Below are positions 42,028 to 49,974 of a DNA stretch of 64,000 nt, piece after piece (the first letter of the stretch is position 1; each line of letters opens with the position of its first letter). This DNA comes from Azospirillum brasilense. GTDB taxonomy: Bacteria; Pseudomonadota; Alphaproteobacteria; Azospirillales; Azospirillaceae. The DNA is taken from NCBI RefSeq assembly GCF_022023855.1, contig NZ_CP059454.1:1-64000 (forward strand), given 5' to 3'. The notes beneath the pieces were generated by a model. The model searched no databases and had not been told where the DNA came from. It saw only the letters and a list, made by a program, of their open reading frames with translations. The position numbers and the translations under genes were made by a program.

Positions 42028-43233
42028 TCAGGCCATCGCGCGGATCATCGCGATCTGGCGCTCCAGGCAGCGGGACAGGTCGAACCGCTCCACCGCCGTC
42101 TCCCGCGCGGCGCGGCCCAGCGGGGCGAAGGCGCCGGGATCCTCCAGCACCGCGACGGCTTTGCCAGCGATGTCGTCGGGGGAGAAGAAATCAGCCAATA
42201 ACCCGTTTTCGCCGTGCTGGATGACCTCCCGCACCGGGGCGGTGTCGGAGCCGATTACCACGCAGCCGAGCGCCATGGATTCCACCATCGACCAGGACAG
42301 GACGAAGGGATAGGTCAGGTAGACATGCGCCCGCGACAGCCGCAGGACCGACAGATACTGATCGTAGGGAAGGTGCCCCAGGAAATGGACGCGCGCCGGG
42401 TCCAGCGGCACCTCGGCCAGCATGGTTTCCCGCCAGTTCTTCCCGCCGGGAGGCGCCGAGCCGTAGCTGACCTCGTCGCCGCCAGCGATCAGCACATGGG
42501 CCTTGGGACGCGCCTCCAGGATGCGCGGCAGGGCGCGCATGAAGCTGGGGAAACCGCGGTAGGGCTCCAGGTTGCGCACGGCGTAGGTCAGCACCTCGTC
42601 CTGGCGCGTCAGCACCGTGCCGTCGGCCAGGGTGACCCGGATGTCCGGGTCGGGCAGAAGGTGGGCGGTGTCCACCCCGTCGTGGATGACCTCGATCTTC
42701 GGGTGGAACGGCGCCGGGTGGGAGTCGCGCTGCCACTCGGTCGGGGCGATGCCGCGGTCGCAGGCCTCCAGCGCCAGCAGCAGCGGCGTGCTGCGCATGC
42801 GCAGCCGCAGCACGGTGTCCACATTGACCGGGACCGACGGGTCGAAGCCAACGTCCAGCCCCTGGGCGCGGTAGAAGAACTCGCAGTAGTTCAGGTAGGG
42901 GGCGTTGGGGAACACGTCCTTGACGAACAGCGTCTCGCCCCAACCCGGATGGCCGACGATGACGTCAGGGCGGAAGCCCTCCTCGCGCAGGCCCATCAGC
43001 AGCCGGGCCGCGGCCTGCCCGTGCAGCACCGCGTTCTCCGTGGACACCAGATAGGGATGCGCGTTCTCCCGCACTTTTCGGCTGGGCTGGTAGGAGAGGC
43101 GGCGGACGTTCGGGATGTCCCGGTCGGTGCGCTTGGTGATGAAGACGACACGGTTCGCCGGGTCGGCGGCCAGGCGGGCGGCCAGATGCTTGTACTGGCC
43201 GGGCATGTTCTGGTGAATGAAGACGATGTTCAT
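42028..43233 (-). CDS. GT4 glycosyltransferase
   Basis: This 401-residue GT-B enzyme begins MNIVFIHQNMPGQYKHLAAR, the signature of the Glyco_trans_4_3 N-terminal domain. It has VIHDGVDTAHLLPDPDIRV, VLTYAVRNLEPYRGFPSFMRAL and a donor site with LSWSMVESMALGCVVIGSDT, the last containing the E-x7-E-like region of GT4. It would add a sugar to a glycan at the cytoplasmic face. GGAGA five bases before the ATG supports the start. It lies 34 bases downstream of the DedA-like gene and is likely co-transcribed with it. Confidence 0.92.
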   Translation of the reverse strand: MNIVFIHQNMPGQYKHLAARLAADPANRVVFITKRTDRDIPNVRRLSYQPSRKVRENAHPYLVSTENAVLHGQAAARLLMGLREEGFRPDVIVGHPGWGETLFVKDVFPNAPYLNYCEFFYRAQGLDVGFDPSVPVNVDTVLRLRMRSTPLLLALEACDRGIAPTEWQRDSHPAPFHPKIEVIHDGVDTAHLLPDPDIRVTLADGTVLTRQDEVLTYAVRNLEPYRGFPSFMRALPRILEARPKAHVLIAGGDEVSYGSAPPGGKNWRETMLAEVPLDPARVHFLGHLPYDQYLSVLRLSRAHVYLTYPFVLSWSMVESMALGCVVIGSDTAPVREVIQHGENGLLADFFSPDDIAGKAVAVLEDPGAFAPLGRAARETAVERFDLSRCLERQIAMIRAMA

Positions 43234-43267
43234 GGTGTCTCCGCAAGGACCATGCAAGGCGGCGCCG

Positions 43268-43960
43268 TCAGGCGCGCCCGGCGCCGAACTTCTCCCGCAG
43301 CTTCGGCCCGACCTTCGGCAGCAGAACCGACAGGATCAGCAGGCTGAGCCCGATGACGGTCGGCGCGATCCAGTCCGGCTTGCCGGCCAGGGCGTGGTCG
43401 CCCGCGGCGCCGAACTGCACGAAGGCCACGGTCATCGGCAACTGCCCGACCAGCGACCCAAAGGCGTAGGCGCCGAGCCGCACCCGCGTCAGGCCGAGCG
43501 CGTAGTTCACACCGCTGTGCGGCAGCACGGGAATCAGCCGCAGCATGGCGACGGCGCGCCAGCCGCCGGTCTCCAACCGGCGCAGGACGTCGCCCCAGCG
43601 CACCCTGTCCAGGGCCGGAACCAGCCCGTCGCAGACGTAGCGGGTCAGCAGGAAGCCGGTGGAGGCGCCGATCACGCTGCCCGCCGCCGCCAGCACCCCG
43701 CCCCACCAGACGCCGAAGACCAGCCCGGCGACCATCGCCATGACGGAGCGCGGGAAGAACAGCAGGCTGGCCAGGATGTGCAGGAGCAGGAACAGGACCG
43801 GCGCCGCGGGGTGATGGCGCAGGATGTCCTGGAGCGCGTCCATCCCGAAGGCGCCATGCCATGCCCACCAGGCCCCGGCTCCGCCAAGCAGGAGCAGGAC
43901 GAGCAGCCCCCGCCCGAGGTTGCGGAGGGTGGACAGGGAGGGTGTACGGCGCTCGGCCAT
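43268..43960 (-). CDS. TVP38/TMEM64 (DedA-like, VTT domain) membrane protein
   Basis: This 230-residue inner-membrane protein has about five or six hydrophobic segments and the VTT-domain core FPRSVMAMVAGLVFGVWWGG, followed by GSVIGASTGFLLTRYV and RLIPVLPHSGVNYALGLTRV. Relatives are lipid scramblases or lipid-carrier flippases, some recycling undecaprenyl phosphate. This would suit the glycosyltransferase gene immediately downstream. GAAGG precedes the ATG by eight bases. Confidence 0.9.
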   Translation of the reverse strand: MAERRTPSLSTLRNLGRGLLVLLLLGGAGAWWAWHGAFGMDALQDILRHHPAAPVLFLLLHILASLLFFPRSVMAMVAGLVFGVWWGGVLAAAGSVIGASTGFLLTRYVCDGLVPALDRVRWGDVLRRLETGGWRAVAMLRLIPVLPHSGVNYALGLTRVRLGAYAFGSLVGQLPMTVAFVQFGAAGDHALAGKPDWIAPTVIGLSLLILSVLLPKVGPKLREKFGAGRA

Positions 43961-44086
43961 GGTGCGGGCCTTCGGTTCAACGAACGGGGCTTCTATGGTC
44001 CGGCTTGCATATCATGCGCGCTACCGCGCCGCGAGAGACGATCGCGCAGGCGCCGGGCGACACACCCGCAGGCCGGAGTCAAGAAA

Positions 44087-44132
44087 AAGGCCGCAGCCAG
44101 GACGGCGCGGCCTTCAAGTCTAGGGAGGAAAC
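44087..44132. repeat. Hairpin plus GGGAGGAAAC element, copy 1
   Basis: AAGGCCGC (44087-44094) pairs with GCGGCCTT (44107-44114); GTCTAGGGAGGAAAC follows at 44118-44132. Read on the minus strand the stem is followed by a T run, so it can end leftward transcripts. The layout recurs at 44272 and, inverted, at 48372. The surrounding 521-base gap 43961-44481 has no gene. Confidence 0.6.
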
Positions 44133-44271
44133 GCCCAAAGGGCATCCGGGATTCAATTTATGCTGCAATGCAGCAAAGGTCAAGCCCCGGCTGAGCGGTC
44201 CTCGCAAAAATACCCCACCCTTTGTCGTCCCCCACCCCATCCCTTTGGATGACAGGATCCGGAAAAAGAAA

Positions 44272-44318
44272 AGGCTGCAGCCGGTGAGGCGCAGCCTAGT
44301 TCTGGGAGGGAGGAAACC
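44272..44318. repeat. Hairpin plus GGGAGGAAAC element, copy 2
   Basis: AGGCTGC (44272-44278) pairs with GCAGCCT (44291-44297), and TCTGGGAGGGAGGAAACC follows at 44301-44318. On the minus strand the stem is followed by T-rich sequence and may terminate the Nudix transcript. It lies 185 bases from copy 1 and differs in sequence while keeping the arrangement. Confidence 0.6.
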
Positions 44319-44481
44319 AAGAGAACTTGGTGAGGCCATTTAAGAGCCGATTTGATTAACAGCGCGTAAACAGGCCATGTATTCCGAAGACATAATCATT
44401 TTTTGATAAAGATCAATAAGGCCAAGCTTCCGCTTGATCGGGGAAAGGACGGCTTGCTGCACAGCGGCAAGCGAAGCCGCG

Positions 44482-45060
44482 TTACCGATGCCGGTGGCTG
44501 AGCGCCGTCCGGATGTCGTTCTGCCACACCATGCTGACCAGGGCGATCTGGGTGAGCAGGGCGATCTCGCCCTGTCCGACGGCGGTCAGCAGTTCCTCCC
44601 GCGTCATGAACAGGATTTCCGTCTCCTCCAGATCGTCGGACAGCGGATCGGCCATCTGGCGGCAACCGGTGGCGTGAAACATATGGGACACCGCACCGCC
44701 CTGGTTGGCGTTGACCGTATAGCCGCCAAGCGCCGTCCAATGGTCGGAGACGAAACCGGTCTCCTCCAGAAGCTCCCGCCGGGCCGCTTCCAGCGGGTCT
44801 TCGTCCGGCGACAGATGGCCGCCGGGAAAGGTCAGATTCACGCGCCGCGGCCCGTGCCGATACTGGCGATAAACGATGGCGCGCCCATCCTCCATCTCGG
44901 CGAAGATACAGGCAAAGGACGGCATGTCGAACTGGTAGTAGTCCCGGATGACCCGCCCATCGGGTAGCTCCACCGTCTCGACATGGACTTTCAAGAATGG
45001 ATCGGCGTCGAGCAGTTCGCGGCTTTCAAGCACGGTCCACGGGCGCAGGCGGCGCGTCAT
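44482..45060 (-). CDS. Nudix hydrolase
   Basis: This 192-residue protein contains a perfect Nudix box (GHLSPDEDPLEAARRELLEE followed by TGF), which binds the metal and hydrolyses a nucleoside diphosphate linked to another moiety. The surrounding sequence (FACIFAEMEDGRAIVYRQYRHGPRRVNLTFPGG) is typical of the ADP-ribose/ADP-sugar pyrophosphatase-like branch. The substrate is not certain. GGAGATCAGGG precedes the ATG. It is a single gene, divergent from tctB across 377 bases. Confidence 0.92.
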   Translation of the reverse strand: MTRRLRPWTVLESRELLDADPFLKVHVETVELPDGRVIRDYYQFDMPSFACIFAEMEDGRAIVYRQYRHGPRRVNLTFPGGHLSPDEDPLEAARRELLEETGFVSDHWTALGGYTVNANQGGAVSHMFHATGCRQMADPLSDDLEETEILFMTREELLTAVGQGEIALLTQIALVSMVWQNDIRTALSHRHR

Positions 45061-45323
45061 CCCCTGATCTCCTTCGTCCTGTCCTTGTTTACGGCGCGCC
45101 CTGGGTAACGGGCATGCGCCGCCGGGGCAAGAAACATGAAAGGGCGGCTTTCAGATTTCGCAGCGCTGCGTGCATTCGAAAACACTCATCAACCTTTCAG
45201 TGATTCATCAGTCGGCAAGGCAAGCCTTCATCATCGCACTCCGGCTCATGAGCAGCACAAACACGCGGTGATTCGATGCTCTTGCCCTTTTTGGTAATCT
45301 GATTAGGATGCACAAACAACGAG

Positions 45324-45352
45324 GGATAAAGATTGTCTGTTGAATTTTATCC
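45324..45352. promoter_or_regulatory. Inverted repeat in the promoter region before tctB
   Basis: GGATAAA (45324-45330) is inverted as TTTATCC (45346-45352) around a 15-base spacer in the AT-rich part of the 377-base gap 45061-45437. The position, 86 bases before the tctB start, suits an operator for a regulator of the transporter. No regulator gene is adjacent, and nothing else is visible in the gap. Confidence 0.3.
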
Positions 45353-45437
45353 TTATGCTTGTGAAAGGCGATGGGTCGGCGACCGCAGCCGCACTCACCC
45401 CCTCCGAAAGCCGCCCATTGAAAGCCGTGGAAGCCCC

Positions 45438-46028
45438 ATGCCGAGCCTGCCCTTCTCAGACCTCCGCCCCTCTTCTTCCACGACCGCCCCACCCCGCGGC
45501 CTGTCCACAGCCGCCCGCGGCACCGCGCGAGACGCGCTCGAAAACACGCTCCCAACCATCGCGGATGGCAGGGAGGTGCCTTTGGGGATTCCGGTCCGGG
45601 CGCCGCAGGATCTGGCCGCCGGCCTGCTGATCGCGGCTTTCGGTCTGGCCGCCCTGTGGCTGGGGCGCGATTGGCCCACCGGGACGCTCGCCTACGTGCA
45701 ATCCGGTTTCTTCCCGCGGATGATCGGGTTGCTGATGGTGCTGGCCGGCGCCGTGGTGACCGGGCGAAGCCTGCTGGCCCATGGCGCCGGCCTGCCGGCC
45801 TGTGGCTGGCGCCCTCTTCTTGGCGTGACGGCGGCGGTGCTGGCCTTCGCCGGAACGGTGGAACTCCTGGGGCTGGTGCCCGCGGTGCTGATTCTGGTGG
45901 GGCTGGGCAATCTGGCCGGCCAACCGTTGCGCCCGGTTCCTCTGGCCTTTCTGGGCGGCACCCTGGCGGCGGGCTGCGTCGCGCTGTTCGTCTGGGGGCT
46001 GGGGCTGCCCCTGCGGGTGTGGCCATGA
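45438..46028 (+). CDS. Tripartite tricarboxylate transporter, TctB-like small membrane subunit
   Basis: This 196-residue protein has four hydrophobic segments (for example DLAAGLLIAAFGLAALWLG and LLGVTAAVLAFAGTVELLG) and the TctB hallmark YVQSGFFPRMIG. With TctA it forms the membrane part of a solute-binding-protein-dependent importer for carboxylates. The N-terminus to residue about 50 is poorly conserved, so the exact start (ATG 45438) is uncertain. The stop overlaps the TctA start by four bases. Confidence 0.9.
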   Translation: MPSLPFSDLRPSSSTTAPPRGLSTAARGTARDALENTLPTIADGREVPLGIPVRAPQDLAAGLLIAAFGLAALWLGRDWPTGTLAYVQSGFFPRMIGLLMVLAGAVVTGRSLLAHGAGLPACGWRPLLGVTAAVLAFAGTVELLGLVPAVLILVGLGNLAGQPLRPVPLAFLGGTLAAGCVALFVWGLGLPLRVWP

Positions 46029-47530
46029 CGGAGTTGCTCGGCAACCTGCTGCTCGGCCTGTCGGTCTCGCTGTCCCCGGACAATCTGCTGCTCTGCTTCG
46101 GCGGGGCGTTGATCGGCACGCTGATCGGTGTCCTGCCCGGTCTGGGTCCCACCGCGACGGTGGCGATGCTCCTGCCCCTGACCTTCCACCTGCCGCCGGT
46201 CGGCGCGCTCATCATGCTGGCGGGCATCTTCTACGGCTCGCAGTATGGCGGGTCGGCGACGGCGATCCTGGTGAATCTGCCCGGCGAATCCTCCTCCGTC
46301 GTCACCTGCCTGGACGGCCACGCCATGGCGCGGCAGGGCCGGGCCGGAGTAGCGCTCGCCACGGCGGCGCTCGCCTCGCTGTTCGCCGGCATCGTCACGA
46401 CCTTCCTGATCGCCGTGGCAGGCCCGCCGCTGGCCGGGGTGGCGCTCGCCTTCGGGCCGGCGGAGTATGTGTCGCTGATGCTGCTGGGCCTGATCGGGGC
46501 GGTGACGCTGGCCCACGGATCGGTGGTGAAGGCCATCGCGATGATCCTGTTGGGCCTGCTGCTGAGCATGGTCGGCACCGACGTGAATTCCGGTGACACG
46601 CGTTTCACCTTCGGCCTGCCGCAGCTTTACGACGGCATCGACTTCGTTCCGCTCGCCATGGGCCTGTTCGGGCTGGCCGAGATCATCGCCAGCCTGGAGC
46701 AGACCGGCGGCGTCGGGCGGACCACCGCCCCCATCGCCAGCCTGTGGCCGAAGCGCGAGGATATCCGCCAAGCCTGGCCGGCGACGGTGCGCGGCACGGT
46801 GATGGGGGCGCTGCTGGGCATCCTGCCCGGCGGCGGCGCCACGCTGGGCTCCTTCGCCGCCTATTCGCTGGAAAAGAAGGTGTCCCGCCGGCCGGAGCGC
46901 TTCGGCCAGGGCGCCATCGAGGGAGTGGCCGCACCGGAGGCCGCCAACAACGCCGCCTCGCAAGCCTGCTTCATCCCGATGCTCAGCCTGGGCATCCCGC
47001 CCAACGCCATCATGGCCCTGATGATCGGCGCCATGACCATCCACGGCATTACGCCGGGGCCGCAGATCATGGCCAAGCAGCCGGAGCTGTTCTGGGGCAT
47101 GATCGCCAGCATGCTGATCGGCAACGTGATCCTGGTGATCCTGAACCTGCCGATGATCGGGCTATGGGTGCGGCTGCTGCGGGTGCCCTACGGCTATCTG
47201 TTCCCGGCCATCCTGGTCTTCTGCTGCATCGGCACCTACACGCTGAACAACAGCGCTTTCAACGTTCTGCTGATGGCCCTGTTCGGCGTCCTGGGCTACG
47301 TCCTGCGCAAGCTGGACTGCGAGCCGGCGCCGCTGATGCTGGGCTTCGTGCTGGGTCCCCTGCTGGAGGAGAATCTGGCGCGCGCCCTGCTGCTGTCGGG
47401 TGGCGACCCCACCGTCTTCGCCACCCGCCCGATCAGCGGCAGTCTGCTGGTCGCCGCCGCCCTTCTGCTCCTCCTGATGGTGATGCCGGCGGTGCGCCGC
47501 CGCCGCGACGAGGCCTTCAAGGACGAATGA
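46025..47530 (+). CDS. Tripartite tricarboxylate transporter, TctA large permease subunit
   Basis: This 501-residue protein has about 11-12 membrane segments and the family signatures GVLPGLGPTATVAMLLPLTF, SQYGGSATAILVNLPGE, GILPGGGATLGSFAAY and GVAAPEAANNAASQ. It is the channel subunit that imports carboxylates with a proton or sodium gradient. The ATGA overlap with tctB decides the start; longer in-frame sequence upstream lies inside tctB. The periplasmic TctC binding protein is not in the window, so it must be encoded elsewhere. Confidence 0.95.
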   Translation: MTELLGNLLLGLSVSLSPDNLLLCFGGALIGTLIGVLPGLGPTATVAMLLPLTFHLPPVGALIMLAGIFYGSQYGGSATAILVNLPGESSSVVTCLDGHAMARQGRAGVALATAALASLFAGIVTTFLIAVAGPPLAGVALAFGPAEYVSLMLLGLIGAVTLAHGSVVKAIAMILLGLLLSMVGTDVNSGDTRFTFGLPQLYDGIDFVPLAMGLFGLAEIIASLEQTGGVGRTTAPIASLWPKREDIRQAWPATVRGTVMGALLGILPGGGATLGSFAAYSLEKKVSRRPERFGQGAIEGVAAPEAANNAASQACFIPMLSLGIPPNAIMALMIGAMTIHGITPGPQIMAKQPELFWGMIASMLIGNVILVILNLPMIGLWVRLLRVPYGYLFPAILVFCCIGTYTLNNSAFNVLLMALFGVLGYVLRKLDCEPAPLMLGFVLGPLLEENLARALLLSGGDPTVFATRPISGSLLVAAALLLLLMVMPAVRRRRDEAFKDE

Positions 47531-47608
47531 GTCCCAATGCTTCCTTATCCCCGCCCGCCCTCTCTTCCGGAAGCGGGCGGCCTTCACGCCGTGAAAGGTG
47601 CCTGTGCG

Positions 47609-48277
47609 ATGAGCGTCGTCAAAGAGTTTCCCCGTCCCGCCCCCGATCTGGTCGCCGCGTTCCGAGGCCAGTCCCCCGCCACGCTGCACGAAGCGATGGG
47701 CAAGAAGGGCGCGATGTCCTTTCCGATCAAGCCTCTCTATCAAGGCATGACGCTGTTCGGCACCGCGGTGACCGTATCCGGCGGCCCCACCGACAATCTG
47801 ATGATCCACGCCGCCATGGCGCTGACCCGTCCGGGCGACGTGCTGGTGGTGGATTTCAAGGGCATGACCGAGGCTGGCCCCTGGGGCGACGTGCTGACCG
47901 AGGCGGCGATCCAACGGGGCTTGGCCGGGCTGGTTATCGACGGCTGCGTGCGCGACGCCGCGGCCATCCGCAACATGGGCTTTCCCGTCTTCTGCCGGGG
48001 GACCAGCATGAAGGGCACCACGAAGACCCAGCCCACAGGCGACGTGAACACCCCCATCGTCTGTGGCGGCGTGATGGTCGCGCCGGGCGACATCGTGGTC
48101 GGCGACGACGACGGGGTGGTCGTGGTTCCCCAGGCCGAAGCCGCCGCCACGCTCGCCAAGGCGGCAGAGCGCGAGCGGATGGAGGAGGGCCTGCGCGAAC
48201 AGCTCCGTGCCGGACGGACGACGGTCGAGGCGCTGACGCTGGAATCCTATTTGGAAGCCGGCGGCATCAGGCTGTGA
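47609..48277 (+). CDS. RraA-family aldolase (4-carboxy-4-hydroxy-2-oxoadipate aldolase-like)
   Basis: This 222-residue protein has the RraA/HMG-aldolase fold with the divalent-metal and substrate site GLVIDGCVRDAAAI, plus GDIVVGDDDGVVVVPQ. Members without the RNase E partner are class II pyruvate aldolases that split 4-hydroxy-4-methyl- or 4-carboxy-4-hydroxy-2-oxo acids and decarboxylate oxaloacetate. Lying 78 bases after tctA, it probably breaks down the imported carboxylate. AAAGG precedes ATG 47609, and the codons upstream are not conserved-looking. Confidence 0.88.
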   Translation: MSVVKEFPRPAPDLVAAFRGQSPATLHEAMGKKGAMSFPIKPLYQGMTLFGTAVTVSGGPTDNLMIHAAMALTRPGDVLVVDFKGMTEAGPWGDVLTEAAIQRGLAGLVIDGCVRDAAAIRNMGFPVFCRGTSMKGTTKTQPTGDVNTPIVCGGVMVAPGDIVVGDDDGVVVVPQAEAAATLAKAAERERMEEGLREQLRAGRTTVEALTLESYLEAGGIRL

Positions 48278-48367
48278 CGCGGAGCGCCGCGGGCAGGCGG
48301 GGCCAAGTCCCGCCTACCATTGCCTAGAGTGGTATTACCGGTTCTCGGCAAAGGAACGGCGATAGGC

Positions 48368-48454
48368 AAAAAAAAGCCGCGTCCGGACACGAGGTCGGCG
48401 CGGCAGACGAATGCTCTTAGAGCATCATGATGTTTTTGGTTTCCTCCCCAGACC
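48368..48454 (-). repeat. Candidate small-RNA or leader element with terminator, copy 3
   Basis: Read on the minus strand, GGTCTGGGGAGGAAACC (48454-48438) is followed by a short AUG-AUG-CUC-UAA frame. A stem of GCCGCG/CGCGGC (48404-48376) with a run of eight T residues comes after it, a convincing terminator. TTGACT further upstream (near 48510) could be a -35 box. No gene lies on either side within this 393-base gap (48278-48670), so a short non-coding RNA is plausible. Confidence 0.45.
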
Positions 48455-48670
48455 TCAAGGCCTTTGTTTTATGAGAGGAAATTTCCACAGTCGACGCAGG
48501 GAAGTCAACAGCATTGAGCGGGTTATAACTTTAAGCCTAACGTCTCCTTCCGATGCGCCAAGAGGGCGGATGGAGACGTCCGAAGAGAAAAATCTCAGCG
48601 CAAGCCAAACAGGGGGCTTGCGTTCCGCCGGGTGCGTGCGGTATCTCCCTGCCTCCTTCGTTGGAGCGGC

Positions 48671-48745
48671 GCGGGCGTAGCTCAGGGGTAGAGCACAACC
48701 TTGCCAAGGTTGGGGTCGAGGGTTCGAATCCCTTCGCCCGCTCCA
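48671..48745 (+). tRNA. tRNA-Gly (anticodon GCC)
   Basis: The acceptor arm GCGGGCG (48671-48677) pairs with CGCCCGC (48735-48741), followed by T and an encoded CCA. The D arm contains GTAGCTCAGGGGTAGAGC, the anticodon loop is TTGCCAA with anticodon GCC, and the T arm has GGTTCGAATCC. It decodes GGC/GGT glycine codons, the major ones in this high-GC genome. Confidence 0.97.
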
Positions 48746-48891
48746 GTATCACGAAGCCTTTCCCATATCATCGCCAGTCGGATGAAAAGCGCGCCGCAGC
48801 GCCGTCCCTGCGCGCGGAAGCCGCGGATTCCTTGCTGGAATGTTAACCCGCTGCTAGGGGTCTCGGGCTAAGGTCGATCGAACCGGCCTGA

Positions 48892-49974
48892 ATGAACCAC
48901 GAAGCGCGAACGCCCCTGACCATGCAGCAGCTTGACCGTCCGAACGAATCGCCCGCCGAGGCGCTGCTCCCCGGCTTCGGCATGCTGAACGGCCAATCGA
49001 TCCTGGTGACCGGAGGAAGCGGGTCCTTCGGAAAGCGTTTCGTGGAGACGGTGCTGCGCCACGCCAGCCCGCGCCGGGTCATCGTTTTCTCCCGCGACGA
49101 GTTCAAACAGTACGAGATGCAGCAGCAGCTCAGCCCCGAATGGGCGTCCACGCTGCGCTTCTTCATCGGCGACGTGCGTGACCGCGAGCGGCTGGAACTG
49201 GCGATGCGCGAGGTGGACGTGTGCGTGCACGCCGCCGCGCTGAAGCATGTGCCTGCCGCCGAATACAACCCCATGGAGTGCATTCATACCAACGTCTATG
49301 GGGCGGAAAACGTGGTGCGGGCCGCGCTGAACACCGGCGTGAAGCGGGTGATCGCGCTGTCCACCGACAAGGCGGCCAACCCGGTCAACCTCTACGGCGC
49401 CAGCAAGCTGGCCTCGGACAAGATCTTCATCGCCGCCAACAACCTGTCCGGCTCGCTCGGCACGCGCTTCTCGGTGGTGCGCTACGGCAATGTGGTGGGA
49501 TCCCGCGGGTCGGTGATCCCGCTGTTCCGCCGGATGATCGCGGAAGGGGCGAAGTCCCTGCCGGTCACCGACGACCGGATGACCCGCTTCTGGATCACGC
49601 TGCAGCACGGAGTGGACTTCGTCGTCTCCTGCATCGCGATGATGCAGGGCGGGGAGATCTTCGTGCCCAAGATCCCCAGCATGCGCATCGCCGATCTGGC
49701 CCGCGCGATGGCCCCGGATCTGCCGCACAAGCTGGTCGGCATCCGCCCCGGCGAGAAACTGCACGAGGTGATGATCACCGAGGACGATTCCCGCCAGACC
49801 TTCGAACTGCCGGACCGCTTCGTCATCGAGCCGGCCTTCGCCTTCTGGACGCACGAGCCCTATCAGCGGCTGGGCGCCAAGCCGGTCCCCGACGGCTTCC
49901 GCTACGCCAGCGACACCAACGGCGACTGGCTGGATGGCACGCGGCTGATGCGGCTTCTCGCGGAAGCGCCGTGA
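48892..49974 (+). CDS. pseB: UDP-N-acetylglucosamine 4,6-dehydratase (inverting), PseB-like
   Basis: This 360-residue extended SDR enzyme carries out the first step of pseudaminic acid synthesis. It removes water from UDP-GlcNAc and inverts C5. ILVTGGSGSFGKRF binds NADP, FSRDEFKQYEMQQ is a PseB/FlaA1 signature, and STDKAANPVNLYGASK contains the catalytic Tyr and Lys. About 30 extra residues precede the fold, so the ATG at 48922 is a possible start too. The stop overlaps the pseC start by one base. Confidence 0.93.
   Translation: MNHEARTPLTMQQLDRPNESPAEALLPGFGMLNGQSILVTGGSGSFGKRFVETVLRHASPRRVIVFSRDEFKQYEMQQQLSPEWASTLRFFIGDVRDRERLELAMREVDVCVHAAALKHVPAAEYNPMECIHTNVYGAENVVRAALNTGVKRVIALSTDKAANPVNLYGASKLASDKIFIAANNLSGSLGTRFSVVRYGNVVGSRGSVIPLFRRMIAEGAKSLPVTDDRMTRFWITLQHGVDFVVSCIAMMQGGEIFVPKIPSMRIADLARAMAPDLPHKLVGIRPGEKLHEVMITEDDSRQTFELPDRFVIEPAFAFWTHEPYQRLGAKPVPDGFRYASDTNGDWLDGTRLMRLLAEAP

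Noticed and set aside
41657..42313. Plus-strand frames over 41657-42313
   Set aside because: They cross the start of a small membrane protein gene and the end of the GT4 gene with arginine-rich, unconserved-looking sequence.
48671..48745. tRNA-Gly as an integration site of a genomic island
   Set aside because: No integrase and no repeated tRNA 3' end was found nearby in the window.
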